Source: Diaporthe sp. PMI_573
Lineage: Eukaryota; Ascomycota; Sordariomycetes; Diaporthales; Diaporthaceae
NCBI GenBank assembly: GCA_021399435.1
Contig: JAJTUP010000076.1
Span: forward strand, 1 to 64,000
DNA length: 64,000 nt
Reading direction: 5' to 3'
Part shown: positions 10,569 to 21,689 of the stretch, piece by piece
How positions within the stretch are numbered: the first letter of the stretch is position 1
Layout: every line of letters begins with the position of its first letter
Notes under the pieces: model-generated
What the model was told of the DNA's origin: nothing
Databases searched by the model: none
Seen by the model: only the letters and a program-made list of their open reading frames with translations
Position numbers and translations under genes: made by a program

Positions 10569-13500
10569 ATGCCGGTCGTGGAAGCTCCATCCCTCATGGA
10601 AGATGACGCCGCCGAAGTTGCGGGGCGTGAAGCACTGCCGTCGGAGGCAGGAGAGCTACTTGTTATCCTCGAGAGGGCATCAATGGTGCTTCCTGTCTTC
10701 CGCCGTGCCTTCTCTGGCTTTCCCCAGGTGCATGCAAGGCTATCGAAGCTAGTTCTCAAGCTCGAAGAGACGATCGCCACGCCCGACCTCGGCCCTGACG
10801 AGCTCCCAACGCAGCTGCGTACTTCCCAGTGCCTGCAAGCCTTGCTAGATATCTTCGAGAACTGTCTGATCGACACTATCGAAGCCGAGCTGCAGCGCTT
10901 TCGCGACGAGGCCTTCAACAGGAAGTCAACAGAGCACGAAATGCATCTCCCCGACCGCGATGCGCCTCGCCAGAAGAAACCGGCGCACCAATCTGTACCG
11001 CGGACTAGGTACGACAGAGTACGGGCACTCCAAATGCTCATTGGCTATCGTCACCTATCAGCCTCTCCAAAGCGCTTGATACCTCCATCAGCCATCTCGA
11101 CCAGGCTGTCTGACGAAACGCTGGCTAGCTTCGTCGACATCGCCCAGGCGCCCGAAGACTACGAGCGTGGCATCCACATGAATGTGGATCTCCTAGTTTG
11201 GAATCTCGATAAAATCCGCGCCTGTGAGCCAGCCCCGCAGAAGCCTCGAGCCCAGAAATCTCGAGCCTGGCAGCCAAGCCAAGCTGATGATGTGGTCGAG
11301 GCTCCCGTCAGTGTGCCGCCCACCGCGGCTCTCGCTGCCAGTGATGTGGTCGACAAGAATCTGCCCGAAATCGAGAGGGCCGAAGAGCTTTGTTGCCGCC
11401 TCACAAAGCTGCACTATCTTCTTTCCGACAACATGAACTGCTCTCTTTCGGTGCAGCATCTTGCAGGGGTTCACCTTTCTGGATTTGGAACCGACGAGAT
11501 GGACATGCTGCTCCGGACGTGCAACAATATGGAAGTCTGGCATCGGACACTCTGCAGAATGGAGAGCTCAGACCGGCGTGATAACTGCCCGAGTATTTGC
11601 AAGCACGTGAAGCGGTCTAGCGAGTTCCAGCGCCTTGCGGTTCTGCGGTGCCACCAGCTGCGCATACACGCTGAAACCGTCAGGCGACCACCAGAATTGG
11701 AGGAGGAAGACAAAAATCTGAAGCTTGAACCGCTCGACCAGCAATTTCCGGATGCTCCCAGGACGCAGCAGGCGTTTCCGCTCTCGACACGATTAATCTC
11801 CATCTTCAGCCGAGGTGCGAAGAAGGCACTTCCAGATGACGAGGCCGGGCTCCAGATGGAGAACGCAAGGAGACTTCAGTATCTACTCTGCCAGTCACTA
11901 TTCTACTTATATAAGAGCCCCTGGCTGCGAGATATGTGGGACCTTGACAACATCAAGATCGCGCGCGGAAATCGAGGCTATAACTTCAACAAGGCCTATT
12001 ATCCGTATCCCCTGGGGCGCAACCCACCGGCGACTCTGCCACCGAATTCAGTCGAAGACCTGCAGGATGATACTGAGATCGAAACGATCACTAGCAAGCT
12101 GGGCCTCCTGCTGCTTCAGATCGAGTTCCAACGCAAGTTCCCATTAGACGCGGCGAATCCGGATCCCGCCCTGACCTTGGACCAGCAGTTCAAACGTTAC
12201 CAAAAAAACCTCGATGACTCCCTCAAAGGCGTCATCGAGGCGTGCCTCAATTTCCGCTGCCGCGTTGACGACATGTGCCACCCAAAGCTGCTATCCAAGG
12301 ACCTCAAGTTCCGGATGATCGTGTACACGGACATCTTAGAGCCGCTGTGGCTATTTCTCACGGGGCACTGGTCTTCCGTTGCTGCTGGCATCAACAACTG
12401 CGCCGTGAGAGGGAACCTTTCTCGGCAGAGTGCGATGGAAACGGCCACGCCCGTACCGGAGAGCGCGCCGGAGCAAAGCAAAAGCTGGGGAGAGATCCGG
12501 GACCCAGCCACCGAACCAGGCTCCACCGGCAGCACTGGGGCGATCGGAGGAACAATGCTTAAGAGGTTCGTTTGCTTAATCCGTTATGCTTTGGTGGCCA
12601 CACATATTCATTCTTCGCAAAGGAGCCAGCCGAAAGTGTTGGGCTGGTTCACAGCCCTGGACAATTTCAACTCTTTTCTCACCGCCGACCCAGACGATAC
12701 CGACCTAGATTACGAACAACACCGGGTGAAAATTGTCGTGATAGATTCCGGTTTGGAAGAAAACCGTCGAAACGAAGTTCATATAGCAGCATATAGGAAC
12801 TTCATCACAGATCCATATCCACCATCAGAAGACCGTCCGAGCCACGGAACAGCCTCCGCTGACCTCATCCTCAAGGCGTACGGCAGGGCTCAGCTGTACA
12901 TAGCCAAGGTGTTTCGCGGAGATGAGGCCGACGATAACACTCCTCGTTACATGGCTGAGGTAAGTGAGGATACTAAGACCCCGCTTCGCACGCTAGGTCT
13001 TGAGCCATTCTAAGCTACGCCAGGCGATCAAATGGGCCATTGAAATAAGCGCCGATATCATCAATATTTCAGCGGGATTTTGGTCCCCTTGCCCCACGGA
13101 GCTGACAAAGGCAGTCGCTGATGCCGCAAGCGGAGGTAGTCGGCATGAGATCCTCATCATCGCGGCAGCCGGGAACAAAACGACCAACCAGCCCGTTTGC
13201 GCCCCTGCCAACGTGATAAAGCACGTCATCTGTATGTTTTCGTGCTCAGAGGGCTTCGTCCAGTCGAAAAAGTTCAATCCGAAATGGCGACAGAATGCAG
13301 ACAACTTCACCATGCTCGGCGAGGACGTGTCTCTAGGCTACGGCCCGCCGCTCGAAGGGACGTCGGTCTCAACAGCATTAGCAACTGGTGTCGTCGGAAA
13401 GCTGCTGGACTTTGCGCGCCAGAAAAGCATCAAGTCGATCATGGGAGCCGAAATTGCTGCGAAGCTGCGGACAAACGCTGGAATGTCGGCTGTTTTGAAG

Positions 13501-13722
13501 GAAATGGCGAAGGAGAATCTCGACGGCAAGTATGAATGCATAGCTCCATGGGATATCCTGCCGTTCGAGCCGCGGAATTCCCCGTCAACGCCGAGTGCCA
13601 TGGACAAGACGGGAGTTAGAGGGAGGATCAGCAGCCGAATCGCTGAGATCCTAAGGCCGCTGCCTTGTGTATCTTACGACCCCGAAATCGTCGAGGAGTC
13701 CATACAAGCCGACGGCGGGTGA
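10500..13722 (+). CDS. DUF7580-like / subtilisin-like (S8) serine protease
   Basis: There are two exons, 10500-12959 and 13024-13722, joined across a 64-nt intron (GTAAGT ... CCAG) that restores MAE-AIKWAIEIS. The result is about 1052 residues; an ATG at 10569 is an equally good start and gives 1029. The C-terminal ~330 residues are a subtilase with the full triad: Asp in VVIDSG (codon 12744), His in SHGTAS (codon 12843) and Ser in GTSVSTALATG (codon 13363), plus the oxyanion-hole region AAAGN. The N-terminal two-thirds is helical. Its middle (LHYLLSDN ... RLQYLLCQSLFYLYKSPWLRDMW) resembles the fungal DUF7580 family, found in NLR-like proteins and with S8 domains. There is no signal peptide, so it is probably intracellular, unlike degradative secreted subtilases. 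Podospora HET-Q2, which cleaves the gasdermin HET-Q1, is of this broad class. The gasdermin-like gene begins 850 bp downstream on the same strand. Confidence 0.85.
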
Positions 13723-14570
13723 GGCTCTATGATCAACGTGCCTCATCTCGACGAGGACGAGGCGGCGCCAACAGGTTGACGGATACTTCGGTGGAAGTTG
13801 TGGAATGGCGCTAGCGCGATGGTTTTCGTGCCGCGTCTGCCGCGTCTGCCGCTCTCCCGGATCCCAGGCCGGATACTCTCTGAGATGGTCCGAGGATACA
13901 GGACACAAGCAGTACTCGGTCGAGGGAAGGACGGCCACATGCGCTTCTGCGTGCAGCATCTCCACGGCTGCCGGACCAACATGTTGTTGGAAGATCGGGC
14001 TCACGCGACGTGGTTGGGCCTGTGGCTGAAGTGGCTGGACATGGCAAATACCCGGCCCGACCCGACATGCATCTAATCTCAAATCGCCCCTGATGAGCTT
14101 TTTTCTTCCTGAACACATCAGATGTCCCGCCAGATCCACTGATACATGTGACGGCTCGCAGATCCAAGCTGCGGGCAGAAACCCGTATATGACACAGTGG
14201 GCACCGCCAGCATAGATCCGCGATGCCTGGAAGGCCAGTTGCTATCCTGCAATGAGGAACGCCACCATCTTAGTTTCCGCGGCTTCTCGGCGAGAGCATA
14301 TACCCTTTATTTCCTTAGTAAGAGAAATTGAGGCATTATCTTATCTCCGGCCAATTATATTGGGGGGGGCTTGGCGCTGGTGAATGCAATGTGATCGAGC
14401 CCCAAACTGAGCCTTACGCTTGTGGGGCCGAGAAACGATGGGCTCGACAGAACTTAAAGTGCAGGATCGTCGCCAACTCTAGCTCGTTTCCGCTAACACC
14501 TTTGCGCTGTGCCCAAGAGTACGATATATTAACCAACGTACCCGAGTAGGTCTTCTTCAAGCGGGAAGCC
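13723..14570. other. Intergenic between S8 and gasdermin-like genes
   Basis: There are no supportable genes; open frames on both strands are short and of skewed composition. The final ~150 bp before 14571 presumably hold the promoter of the gasdermin-like gene, but no motif stands out. Confidence 0.4.
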
Positions 14571-15515
14571 ATGGACAAATGCTGGTTCAGGTTGCGACAG
14601 ACGTACTACCCCGCGCCGGATGCGGAAAGCCTGGGGAAGAAGCTGGAAGCTAAAAATGAGGGCTCTATGCTCCCCGGGCACTTCATCCCGACCTTGAACG
14701 GGCTCCACAAGATCCTTAACCGCGGCAACATCATCGACTTCCCCGGAGACATGCGGGTCTGGCGTACCAAGACCATCAAGTTCAAGTGGAACAACTCCAC
14801 CTCGAGTGATTTCGGCGGATCCGTGTCTGGCGATATACCCATTGCGGCAGCCTCCGGCTTGACTGTTCAAGCTTCCATCGACGCAGCGTTTCGGAGTTCG
14901 GTGCAGAACTACGTCGAATTCGACTCCCTAGACTGCTACATTGTCGACCCCGTCAAGGCGTACATCACTCTGTGCGTGGCGGAAGGTACCCCTGTGGGTG
15001 ACCACATCAAGGAAGAGAAAGGAAAAGGGATCTTCAACACTTGGAAAGTCTTCATGATCACTGGCATCTTGATTGCTCGCGGCGCCAAGACCGGGAGCAA
15101 GGAACACGCCGAGTCGAAGGGCCATGCTGGTGCTGGACTGTAAGGCTGCCGATGCGTCTGGGGGGACAGCTCAGGCCGTGCAAAATAGCTGACTCGCCTT
15201 GTCCCGCTAATTAGATCGATGCCCGGGGTGGCTGAGGGCAAGCTAGACGCCAATGCGTCTGGGAGCAGCACCCAGAATGTGTCAGGCTCTCAGGCTACCG
15301 ACTTCGTCTGGGCAATCCGACTCGCCAAGGTATACCGAAACCTCGGCCACGTTCTTCTGAATAGAGACTGGTCGATGGATTTGGAAACGACGGGTACAGT
15401 TATGGCGCCGCCGACCGATGAAGTGGATGTTGCCGCTGTGCTGGCTCGCGAGGGCATGGAAGAAGTGGGCACCGTAGTCGAGGACGAAGCGGAGGGCTTG
15501 GCCATTGTGCTGTGA
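14571..15515 (+). CDS. Fungal gasdermin-like pore-forming protein (HET-Q1/RCD-1 family)
   Basis: There are two exons, 14571-15139 and 15215-15515. The 75-nt intron has donor GTAAGG, branch-like CTGAC and acceptor TTAG, and phases close to 290 codons (289 residues). From memory of the family, several segments match fungal gasdermins: the extreme N-terminus (CWFRLRQTYY), the conserved strand around residues 123-128 (YIVDPV), the amphipathic/hydrophobic FMITGILIARGA at 161-172, and WAIRLAK at 222-228 near the end of the core. About 47 residues follow the last core motif. In HET-Q1 a similar short C-terminal segment is autoinhibitory and is removed by a subtilisin-like protease, after which the protein oligomerises and permeabilises the plasma membrane. 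The region between 173 and 218 is Gly/Ser-rich and may be a flexible loop. Being downstream of an S8 gene and near a CHAT gene is the expected context. The assignment is by motif recognition only. Confidence 0.8.
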
Positions 15516-16916
15516 GCGCTGCTCGCGAAGTTGCGTATGCGTGATTCTCGGGGCTCCCGGGGAGCTCTCGTCCGCGGCTGGCCAGCGCGCCGACAAGCAG
15601 CGCCTCCGTAGCGTTTTGTGGTGAGCGTTCAGACCTGCACGGGTCTGTCCAAAGTCAATGGGGGCGCGTATTTCAGGCTCGCGAACTACACACCCCGTTC
15701 CATCGAAGAGATTTGCATAGTGACACTAGTCAGCCGCTAATACGTATTTCGTTAAGCTTGCGGCGCCCAGGATTCCCCATTGACAATGTTCGACCGCTTG
15801 ACCCAGAGACTCTTTGGCTGCGGCGGGCCTTTGAGAACTGCATCGCGTAGTGGCCATTCCTGAAAGGTAGCCGTGGAAACTTGGCAAGTCCCCCCCTTCC
15901 CGGATGGGATTATACTTTGGCACGACTGCCCCGACGCCACGATTGACATCTGCTTTGCCTACGGTTTGACTGGCGATCGGGAAAGCACCTGGACCGCCCC
16001 TGGGCAGTAAGGCACCGAGACGCGGCTAAGGACAGTGGCATTGAGTTGAAAACCTTCCGCTGTGGAAAGCCGAAGTGTACATTTGAGACAATCTGGAGGG
16101 GAAGCATAAAAGGGAATCAGACTTCTTCAGTATGTCCTGTATATTCTCGGAAACCACTTACTTACGTGGGCGCGGGGAGTGTTATGGAGGACAGCGCAGA
16201 ACTGGCGGCTGGTGATAATACCGGGTCTCTGGAGATATAGCGACCCGCGACCTGTGGTGCTGCACGGCACGGCAACTTGCGGATCATGATGCGGGCCTAG
16301 GTGATCTGGAGCTCCCGGAGGGTCTGCTGCGGTTCCTTGCGGAGATTATCGTGACACGAGGTAAAGTATTCAAGGATATCACGCGCTACCTGCGCTCAGA
16401 TAATGCGAGCTTAGGAGATGTGACCCAAGAGCATGTGACTCGCGGATTCGATGCTTGTGCATACGCCATACCTTTGATTTTTTTTAAATGTGCCTTCGCC
16501 TGGTAATAATGTTGGAACCCGCCACCGCGGCGCTTTGTGAGGCGAGGAGTAGACTTCGAGGCTGGAGACACAGAGGCATGGTCGGAGAGCAGTGTACATT
16601 ATCCTTGCACGGCAACCTGGACTCACCATACTATCTTCACGCACAGACCGTTGGTTTCCATCACATAGGGAGACTGCAGCTGCCTCTTATCACTCAAACA
16701 ATGCGTCGGACTAGCGAAATTGCAGGTGACGTCCGTCATCAGAGACATCGATGGCTGAAGGCGCACTTGGCACTCAACATCGAGAAGCTCAATGTCGAGA
16801 CACACTCAGTTGAATAGCCGACGAATCGATTATACTTAAGTAACGAATATGTTTCAACGCTGGTCGCCCAGTGTACCTAGGTATCTTCCGCTTGCAGCCC
16901 CAAGTGCTGGTGCTGA
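15516..16916. other. Region without a supported gene
   Basis: Several short frames are present. One around 16046 reads KTFRCGKPKC, which could be a decayed zinc-finger exon of the transcription factor that follows, but the spacing of the later residues does not fit a finger. Nothing else is recognised. Confidence 0.35.
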
Positions 16917-18309
16917 CTGGAACTAAAAGCCCGAGTATGCTGTTTCTTCCCATTCCCGGCCGACGTACTGCTATGCCATGTGGAAGGCGCCAGACTTTGG
17001 CCGCGTGTGGTACATTTAGGTGACTGCGTGATGCTCCTACTTACAGTCTTCGGGCTTGAAAACCGCAGCCCACCCGCAATGCAAGTCATGTGGTCTCTAC
17101 AAGGCGTCCTTGCCCACGAGCTGCGTCAAAACCTAATGTCGCTACCTGGCGATCCGCAAGATGATGTTCCTGACCATCCTACAGCTTGGTCGGAGTGGGC
17201 GAGCCGCGAGAGTCGACGGCGAGTTAAGCACGCATCATTCTGCATGCTGAACCTTGTGAGCATGATGTTCGACTTCCCGGCTGCTGTGCCATTTGGCAAG
17301 CTCCACGTGGCCGTGCCGTGTGCGGCGGAGGAGTGGCGTGCGCCGAGCCCAGATGAGTGGATGAAGGTGCGGAGAAAGACTCTGATCAAGCCGGTAACAC
17401 TATCTAGCCTTGTGGAGTGCTTGCTTGCCGGCGGTGGCGATGATGCAGCTTCATCTTCTGTCCTCGGCGACTTTAGTATCCTTCACGCTATTTTGCAAAG
17501 AATTCAGGCCCTCCGTCAGGCACTTTCGGTGATACCCCAAGACATCTTGACGAATATAGAGTAAGTAGGTCTGGAAAAAGAGTTGTTTACATTCTCCTTC
17601 CTGCTCTTACCTTCAATATCTTTCGCAGCTTGCGTCTTGTCGGCTAAATCTCTAAGACAGGTCGACCTTGTCTTCGTTCACGTATTCCCCATCCGCGACA
17701 TACCGTCCGAAGGACTCCGGTGTGTACCTGCTGGCAGCCGTAGCTCACATGCAACTACATCTAGATATCGAACATTTTCCCACGACGTCATACAATGCTG
17801 TGCACCTGGCAGCATGGCTTCATGACTTGCCTCTCCCGGCCAGACAACTCCAGCTGCTTCCGGCACTGCATAATGCCGTCCATATGCTGGAACAGCAAAT
17901 ATCGAGAGGTCTTAGTATACATGATTTCCTATTTAATCTTGGGGCTGATCCCCAAGGCTTCCTCTGCGTCGTAAGACTGCCGATATTTCTGGTCAAATGG
18001 CTGCTGCTCATCGCCGGCAGCGTCCATGAGCAGAGCGCCACAGGTAAGCAGCCTGTCCTCTAAGATAGAGGCTCTGCTGATACCATGCCCATAGAGGGGG
18101 AACAGCAAATCATTCAGTCCGCAAGGAATGTCGTATTGGAAGCTAGGCGGTATATTGAACTCGGGAGCCAATGCAACCACAGAGACCCGGTGAACATAGC
18201 AATCGGAGTCTCAGAAATGATGAGCCATGTTTGTCAACAAATTCCTAGAGAACATGTGAGCGTTTTTAGGAAGGCCTTTGGATTGTATGCTACTATGCTT
18301 CAGAATTGA
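16917..18309 (+). CDS. Fungal-specific transcription factor domain protein, 5' end unresolved
   Basis: Three exons can be joined: an open frame from 16917 to 17560, 17661-18042, and from about 18094 to 18309. Introns are 17561-17660 (GTAAGT ... GACAG) and 18043 to about 18093 (GTAAGC ... ATAG). Frames agree at both joins. The first exon contains AWSEWASRESRRR, matching the W-x-x-W...E-x-RRR segment of the fungal transcription-factor regulatory domain found with Zn2Cys6 and C2H2 factors. A helical C-terminus follows. No DNA-binding domain or clear ATG is found upstream: the frame opens right after a stop at 16914 and only GTG or internal ATGs are available. It is either a 5'-truncated copy or has undetected first exons. 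Target genes cannot be guessed. Confidence 0.55.
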
Positions 18310-18980
18310 GCGGGGTGTTTTGATCACCAACCAATTGTGGGTCACTCAACAGACGGGGTTAGAGAAATTTGTTGACATTGGCTGTCATCACCGCTGAAAT
18401 AACACTCGGACTGTCAGGTAGTAAATCTTTTTGGACAAATTTGTGGACATCCTCGCTTAAACACACGGCTCGATATTGAAGCTCCACGTATCAAGATGCT
18501 GGCAGGGTTGCAATTATCCCAGTTCGACTTCTATTTCACATCACAGGGAATATCTCCCTTGACGGGCATCGTGCGGGAATGCAGGCAATATCACAAAGAA
18601 AAAGACCGAGTAGCACATCTACAATGTTATTCAAACCGTATTATTTGGAGAGACATGACCAGTCATTCTCCACCCTTGTCTCAATCACTTCGCCGCGCAG
18701 AGCCGCTAGGATAATTCTTTAAGTACTAAGATAAACCAACAGGGCGTCTTGATAACTTACAAAGTACGTAAGGGGCGCAGCGTGTGGTTTGTAAGCGTGA
18801 ATATGGAGCATCTTAATCTTTGAACGAAATGCGGTTGGCGGCCCAAGCATTATTTATCATGTCGGTGTCGTTAACCTTCGAGATTTGCACCATACCGGTC
18901 TTCAACAGCGACACGTTGCCCGTTTCACCCTCCAGACCTTATTCACTACGTGCTCCCCACTTACACATAGCTCCATCGTC
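18310..18980. other. Intergenic, nothing recognised
   Basis: Short frames only. The stretch lies between the transcription-factor fragment and an SDR relic. Confidence 0.35.
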
Positions 18981-19363
18981 ATGCCTCAAACAGTAGTCCT
19001 GATCACCGGCGGTAACCGGGGACTCGGTCAGGGCCTTGTCAGGCGTTATCTCGCGCTTCCCAACCACACCGTCATCGCGGGCAACCGCAACCCCGCGCAC
19101 CCGACGTCAAAGGCACTGCCGGATCTGCCCTTGGCCGACGACAGCAAGTTTATTGTCGTCAAGATCGATGCCACCGTGCACCAAGACGCCATTGACGCCG
19201 TCAAGGAGTTCGAGGAGAAGCATGAGATCGAGCATCTTGACATCGTCCCTATATCACGGTAGACGAGTCGTGTGACGGCATGGTCAAGGTAATCGAGTCA
19301 TCGAGCAAGGAGAAACACGGCGGCAAAAAGGTGCTGTACACTGGTGGCATTGAGGAGTGGTAG
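18981..19363 (+). pseudogene. Short-chain dehydrogenase relic with internal deletion
   Basis: The ATG at 18981 begins a Rossmann fold with the nucleotide-binding motif TGGNRGLGQG, running about 90 residues to a stop at 19261. One base out of frame, from about 19249, the sequence continues as a typical SDR C-terminus (CDGMVKVIESS ... HGGK ... YTGGIEEW) to a TAG at 19363. The NAG segment and the catalytic Ser-Tyr-Lys region, some 120 or more residues, are missing. The simplest reading is one internal deletion with a frame change. It cannot be active. Confidence 0.75.
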
Positions 19364-19903
19364 GGGTGCGCACTGGTTTGTGCAGACAGCGTTGTTTGCT
19401 TATGCTCGGATTGAGCCAGTGGATCATCTCGAGAATAGCACTAGATCTCATCTTCAGCAGGCTCCACTGTTGAATAGGTTTGTGCTAAGGTTCAATGTTC
19501 TCATACGAAATCCACCACATGACGATCTCCTTGGCTGTCTATCGATGTCTGAAAACAAGAATTACTCACTGAAAATCAAATACACTATCTCCGGATGCAC
19601 GAGTCACTGGTCGAGGACTGATTGAGGACATACATCTGGTCTGTATATGAGGCTCTTATTGTGAGTCCAAGAAATCCATCCCATTCCATTAATCTCTATA
19701 TGCTCGATTGCGAATCTTCCATCCTCATGGCTGAGCGGACCACAATTTCTTTTAAAGCCCAGAACTATAGGTCCCAGGTGGGGCTAAACAACTTGGGAAG
19801 CGCTTTGTCCTTCCCGTCCGTATTGCTTCTAATAATCATGCATCATACACCTAAAATCCGGGGCTCCAGCTACCAGGCGCTGTTTATCTAAAAGCAATAT
19901 CCT
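19364..19903. other. Intergenic, nothing recognised
   Basis: Only short frames without family resemblance are present. Confidence 0.35.
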
Positions 19904-20043
19904 TACCAACGCAGAATCGCGCAGGGCCACCAACGCGGAGCGCAATACCCTACCAACGCGGAACCACGCAGGGCCACCAACGCGGAGCGAAATACCCCTA
20001 TCAACGCAGGATCGCTTAGGACCACCAAAGCGGATGCCACTCT
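19904..20043. repeat. Tandem repeat, about 47-bp unit, three copies
   Basis: Units start at 19904, 19951 and about 19998. Each contains two related halves built around ACCAACGC(G/A)GA, separated by CGCAGGGCC and AATACC. The last copy is more diverged (TATCAACGCAGGATCGC). Function is unknown; it may be part of a non-autonomous element or a minisatellite. Confidence 0.7.
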
Positions 20044-20597
20044 GGGTTCCATGATAGAGTCGAATGGGTGAAGCGGTCACCCTAGCGTCATGAAAAGTTC
20101 CGAGATTTGACAGATCCTCCGGAAGCAGTTGAAGCTACAACCTTATCGTCAACCCCTTATCCGAGACAACAAAACAAGGCAGATCTCCAACCACCATATG
20201 ATTGAGCGCGTTCTTGAACTACGGAGCGGAATGGACCAGTCCATCACGCAGAAGGGGAAACATACTCCTGTCTCTAAAGGCCTGCATCGCCAATCCGCCA
20301 ATCCGTAGTATACCTGCCCCGTAGAACAGGCTCAAAGTTCGCTGCGCATCAATTTAGCAGGCCTACATCGCCCATTTGACCCTTAGAAGTATACCCCGCA
20401 CCACAGGGCTATTCGAGTTATAATTTGAGAGACTTACGGCGACGGCCTGCGCCGCCTAAAGGGCTGCATCGTTGTGAAACGTCGATTTAGGAGGCCTATA
20501 CATATCGTTAGCTCGAACTTACGTCTGCAGGACAATTTAGGTCTATCTCTAAGTCTTGACCGTTAATTCAAACGTTTTAATTGAAAGGGGGGGGTTG

Positions 20598-20830
20598 CAG
20601 TGCCAGTCTGAAAGCTTAAAGTTTTGGTGAGCGGGTTTGTTTTTGGTGCAGATCGCGTCCCTATTTTTCGCGTCAGTCTCGCATCACTCTACCTACTTAA
20701 CTATTCAACACGCTACAGAAAATGCAAGTTCTTTTGGAAGGAGGTCTTGAGCGACCCCTACATCTGGGGGCTGCAGTATGTGTGAGGAGTGTGCCGGCAA
20801 GAAGACTATATAGATTTTATTGCCGCAGGT
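20598..20830 (-). mobile_element. pogo-like element end with DDE fragment
   Basis: Bases 20598-20610 read CAGTGCCAGTCTG, the start of a pogo-type terminal repeat that also occurs at 28729. On the minus strand, about 20815-20750 encodes IYIVFLPAHSSHILQPPDVGV, the conserved third-acid region of pogo DDE transposases (normally LPPHSSHxLQPLDVGVF). Only this patch is left. The transposase 3' end therefore points toward the terminal repeat, as expected. Confidence 0.6.
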
Positions 20831-21689
20831 ACGCATTGATATTCGCCTTGAAGTGAGGGAGACACTCAGTGACAGAAAACCATGTTGGCTTATCTGGATC
20901 TTTTGTTTTGCCAAAACTTCCTAGGAAGCCCGCCCATTTGTAAGTGCATGATGCTAAAACCATATAGCACGCTCCTTCTGGAACTGCGCCCTTCTCAAGC
21001 TTCTTTAGCTCATCTCGCTTGCCTGTCTGTAAGTTAGGTATATCCTGTGGATCCATAGGTATGGATCTGTTTGAAAACGCATAGTATCTTCTTGGGCGGC
21101 CATTTTCCCGCGGAATCGGATCGAGTGAGATCATTGTGTGCCCCTTAATGCGCATCTTCCCCTCGATCCGTGCTTTCGCATCTTGGAGTGACTCCGGGTC
21201 TCGAATTGTAACTCGGAAATAGCCGTTCCTCCTTGTGTAAAATCTTTTTACATCAACTCTCACAGTCTCATTGTATTCCTCGTCGTCAGCCTTATTAAAC
21301 AGTTTCGTGTTCCCGTTTGTGTCATTGATATTTTGGCTGGGAACCCTGTGCTCACTCCCGCTTCTCCCACATACTGCCTTCTTAGCACGCGCTTCTACAT
21401 TATCCACAACTGTATTAGATTGTGTTACACCGGTGAAACCTTCACTTCGACGAGGCTCTTTACTATTCTCCCTCGCATTGCTGGGCGCATCTTGGTTATA
21501 GCCTCTTTCCAGTTGACTTGATATTGCGGTTTTCACGTGGACTGTGGGATCCGCCCATCCGACGTGCTCTGCTGGTGGACTTACCCCACTCATCATTACA
21601 TCATCATCCCCATCCCAACGACCTCGCTCTTGCTCCAGTATTGTTTCTGAGATATTGTCTGACTCAGGCTCACTCACATGGTGCTGCAA
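20817..21689 (-). CDS. Hypothetical protein
   Basis: This is an open frame of about 290 residues, not recognised. The N-terminal half is acidic and polar and looks disordered. The C-terminal half (RFYTRRNGYFRVTIRDPESL to the end) has the mixed hydrophobic pattern of a folded domain rich in basic residues. The frame stays open upstream of 21689 and the codon there is not a convincing ATG, so the true start or an upstream exon is uncertain. It abuts the pogo fragment and may be part of a transposable element or a gene truncated by one. Confidence 0.4.
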   Translation of the reverse strand: MQHHVSEPESDNISETILEQERGRWDGDDDVMMSGVSPPAEHVGWADPTVHVKTAISSQLERGYNQDAPSNARENSKEPRRSEGFTGVTQSNTVVDNVEARAKKAVCGRSGSEHRVPSQNINDTNGNTKLFNKADDEEYNETVRVDVKRFYTRRNGYFRVTIRDPESLQDAKARIEGKMRIKGHTMISLDPIPRENGRPRRYYAFSNRSIPMDPQDIPNLQTGKRDELKKLEKGAVPEGACYMVLASCTYKWAGFLGSFGKTKDPDKPTWFSVTECLPHFKANINAYLRQ

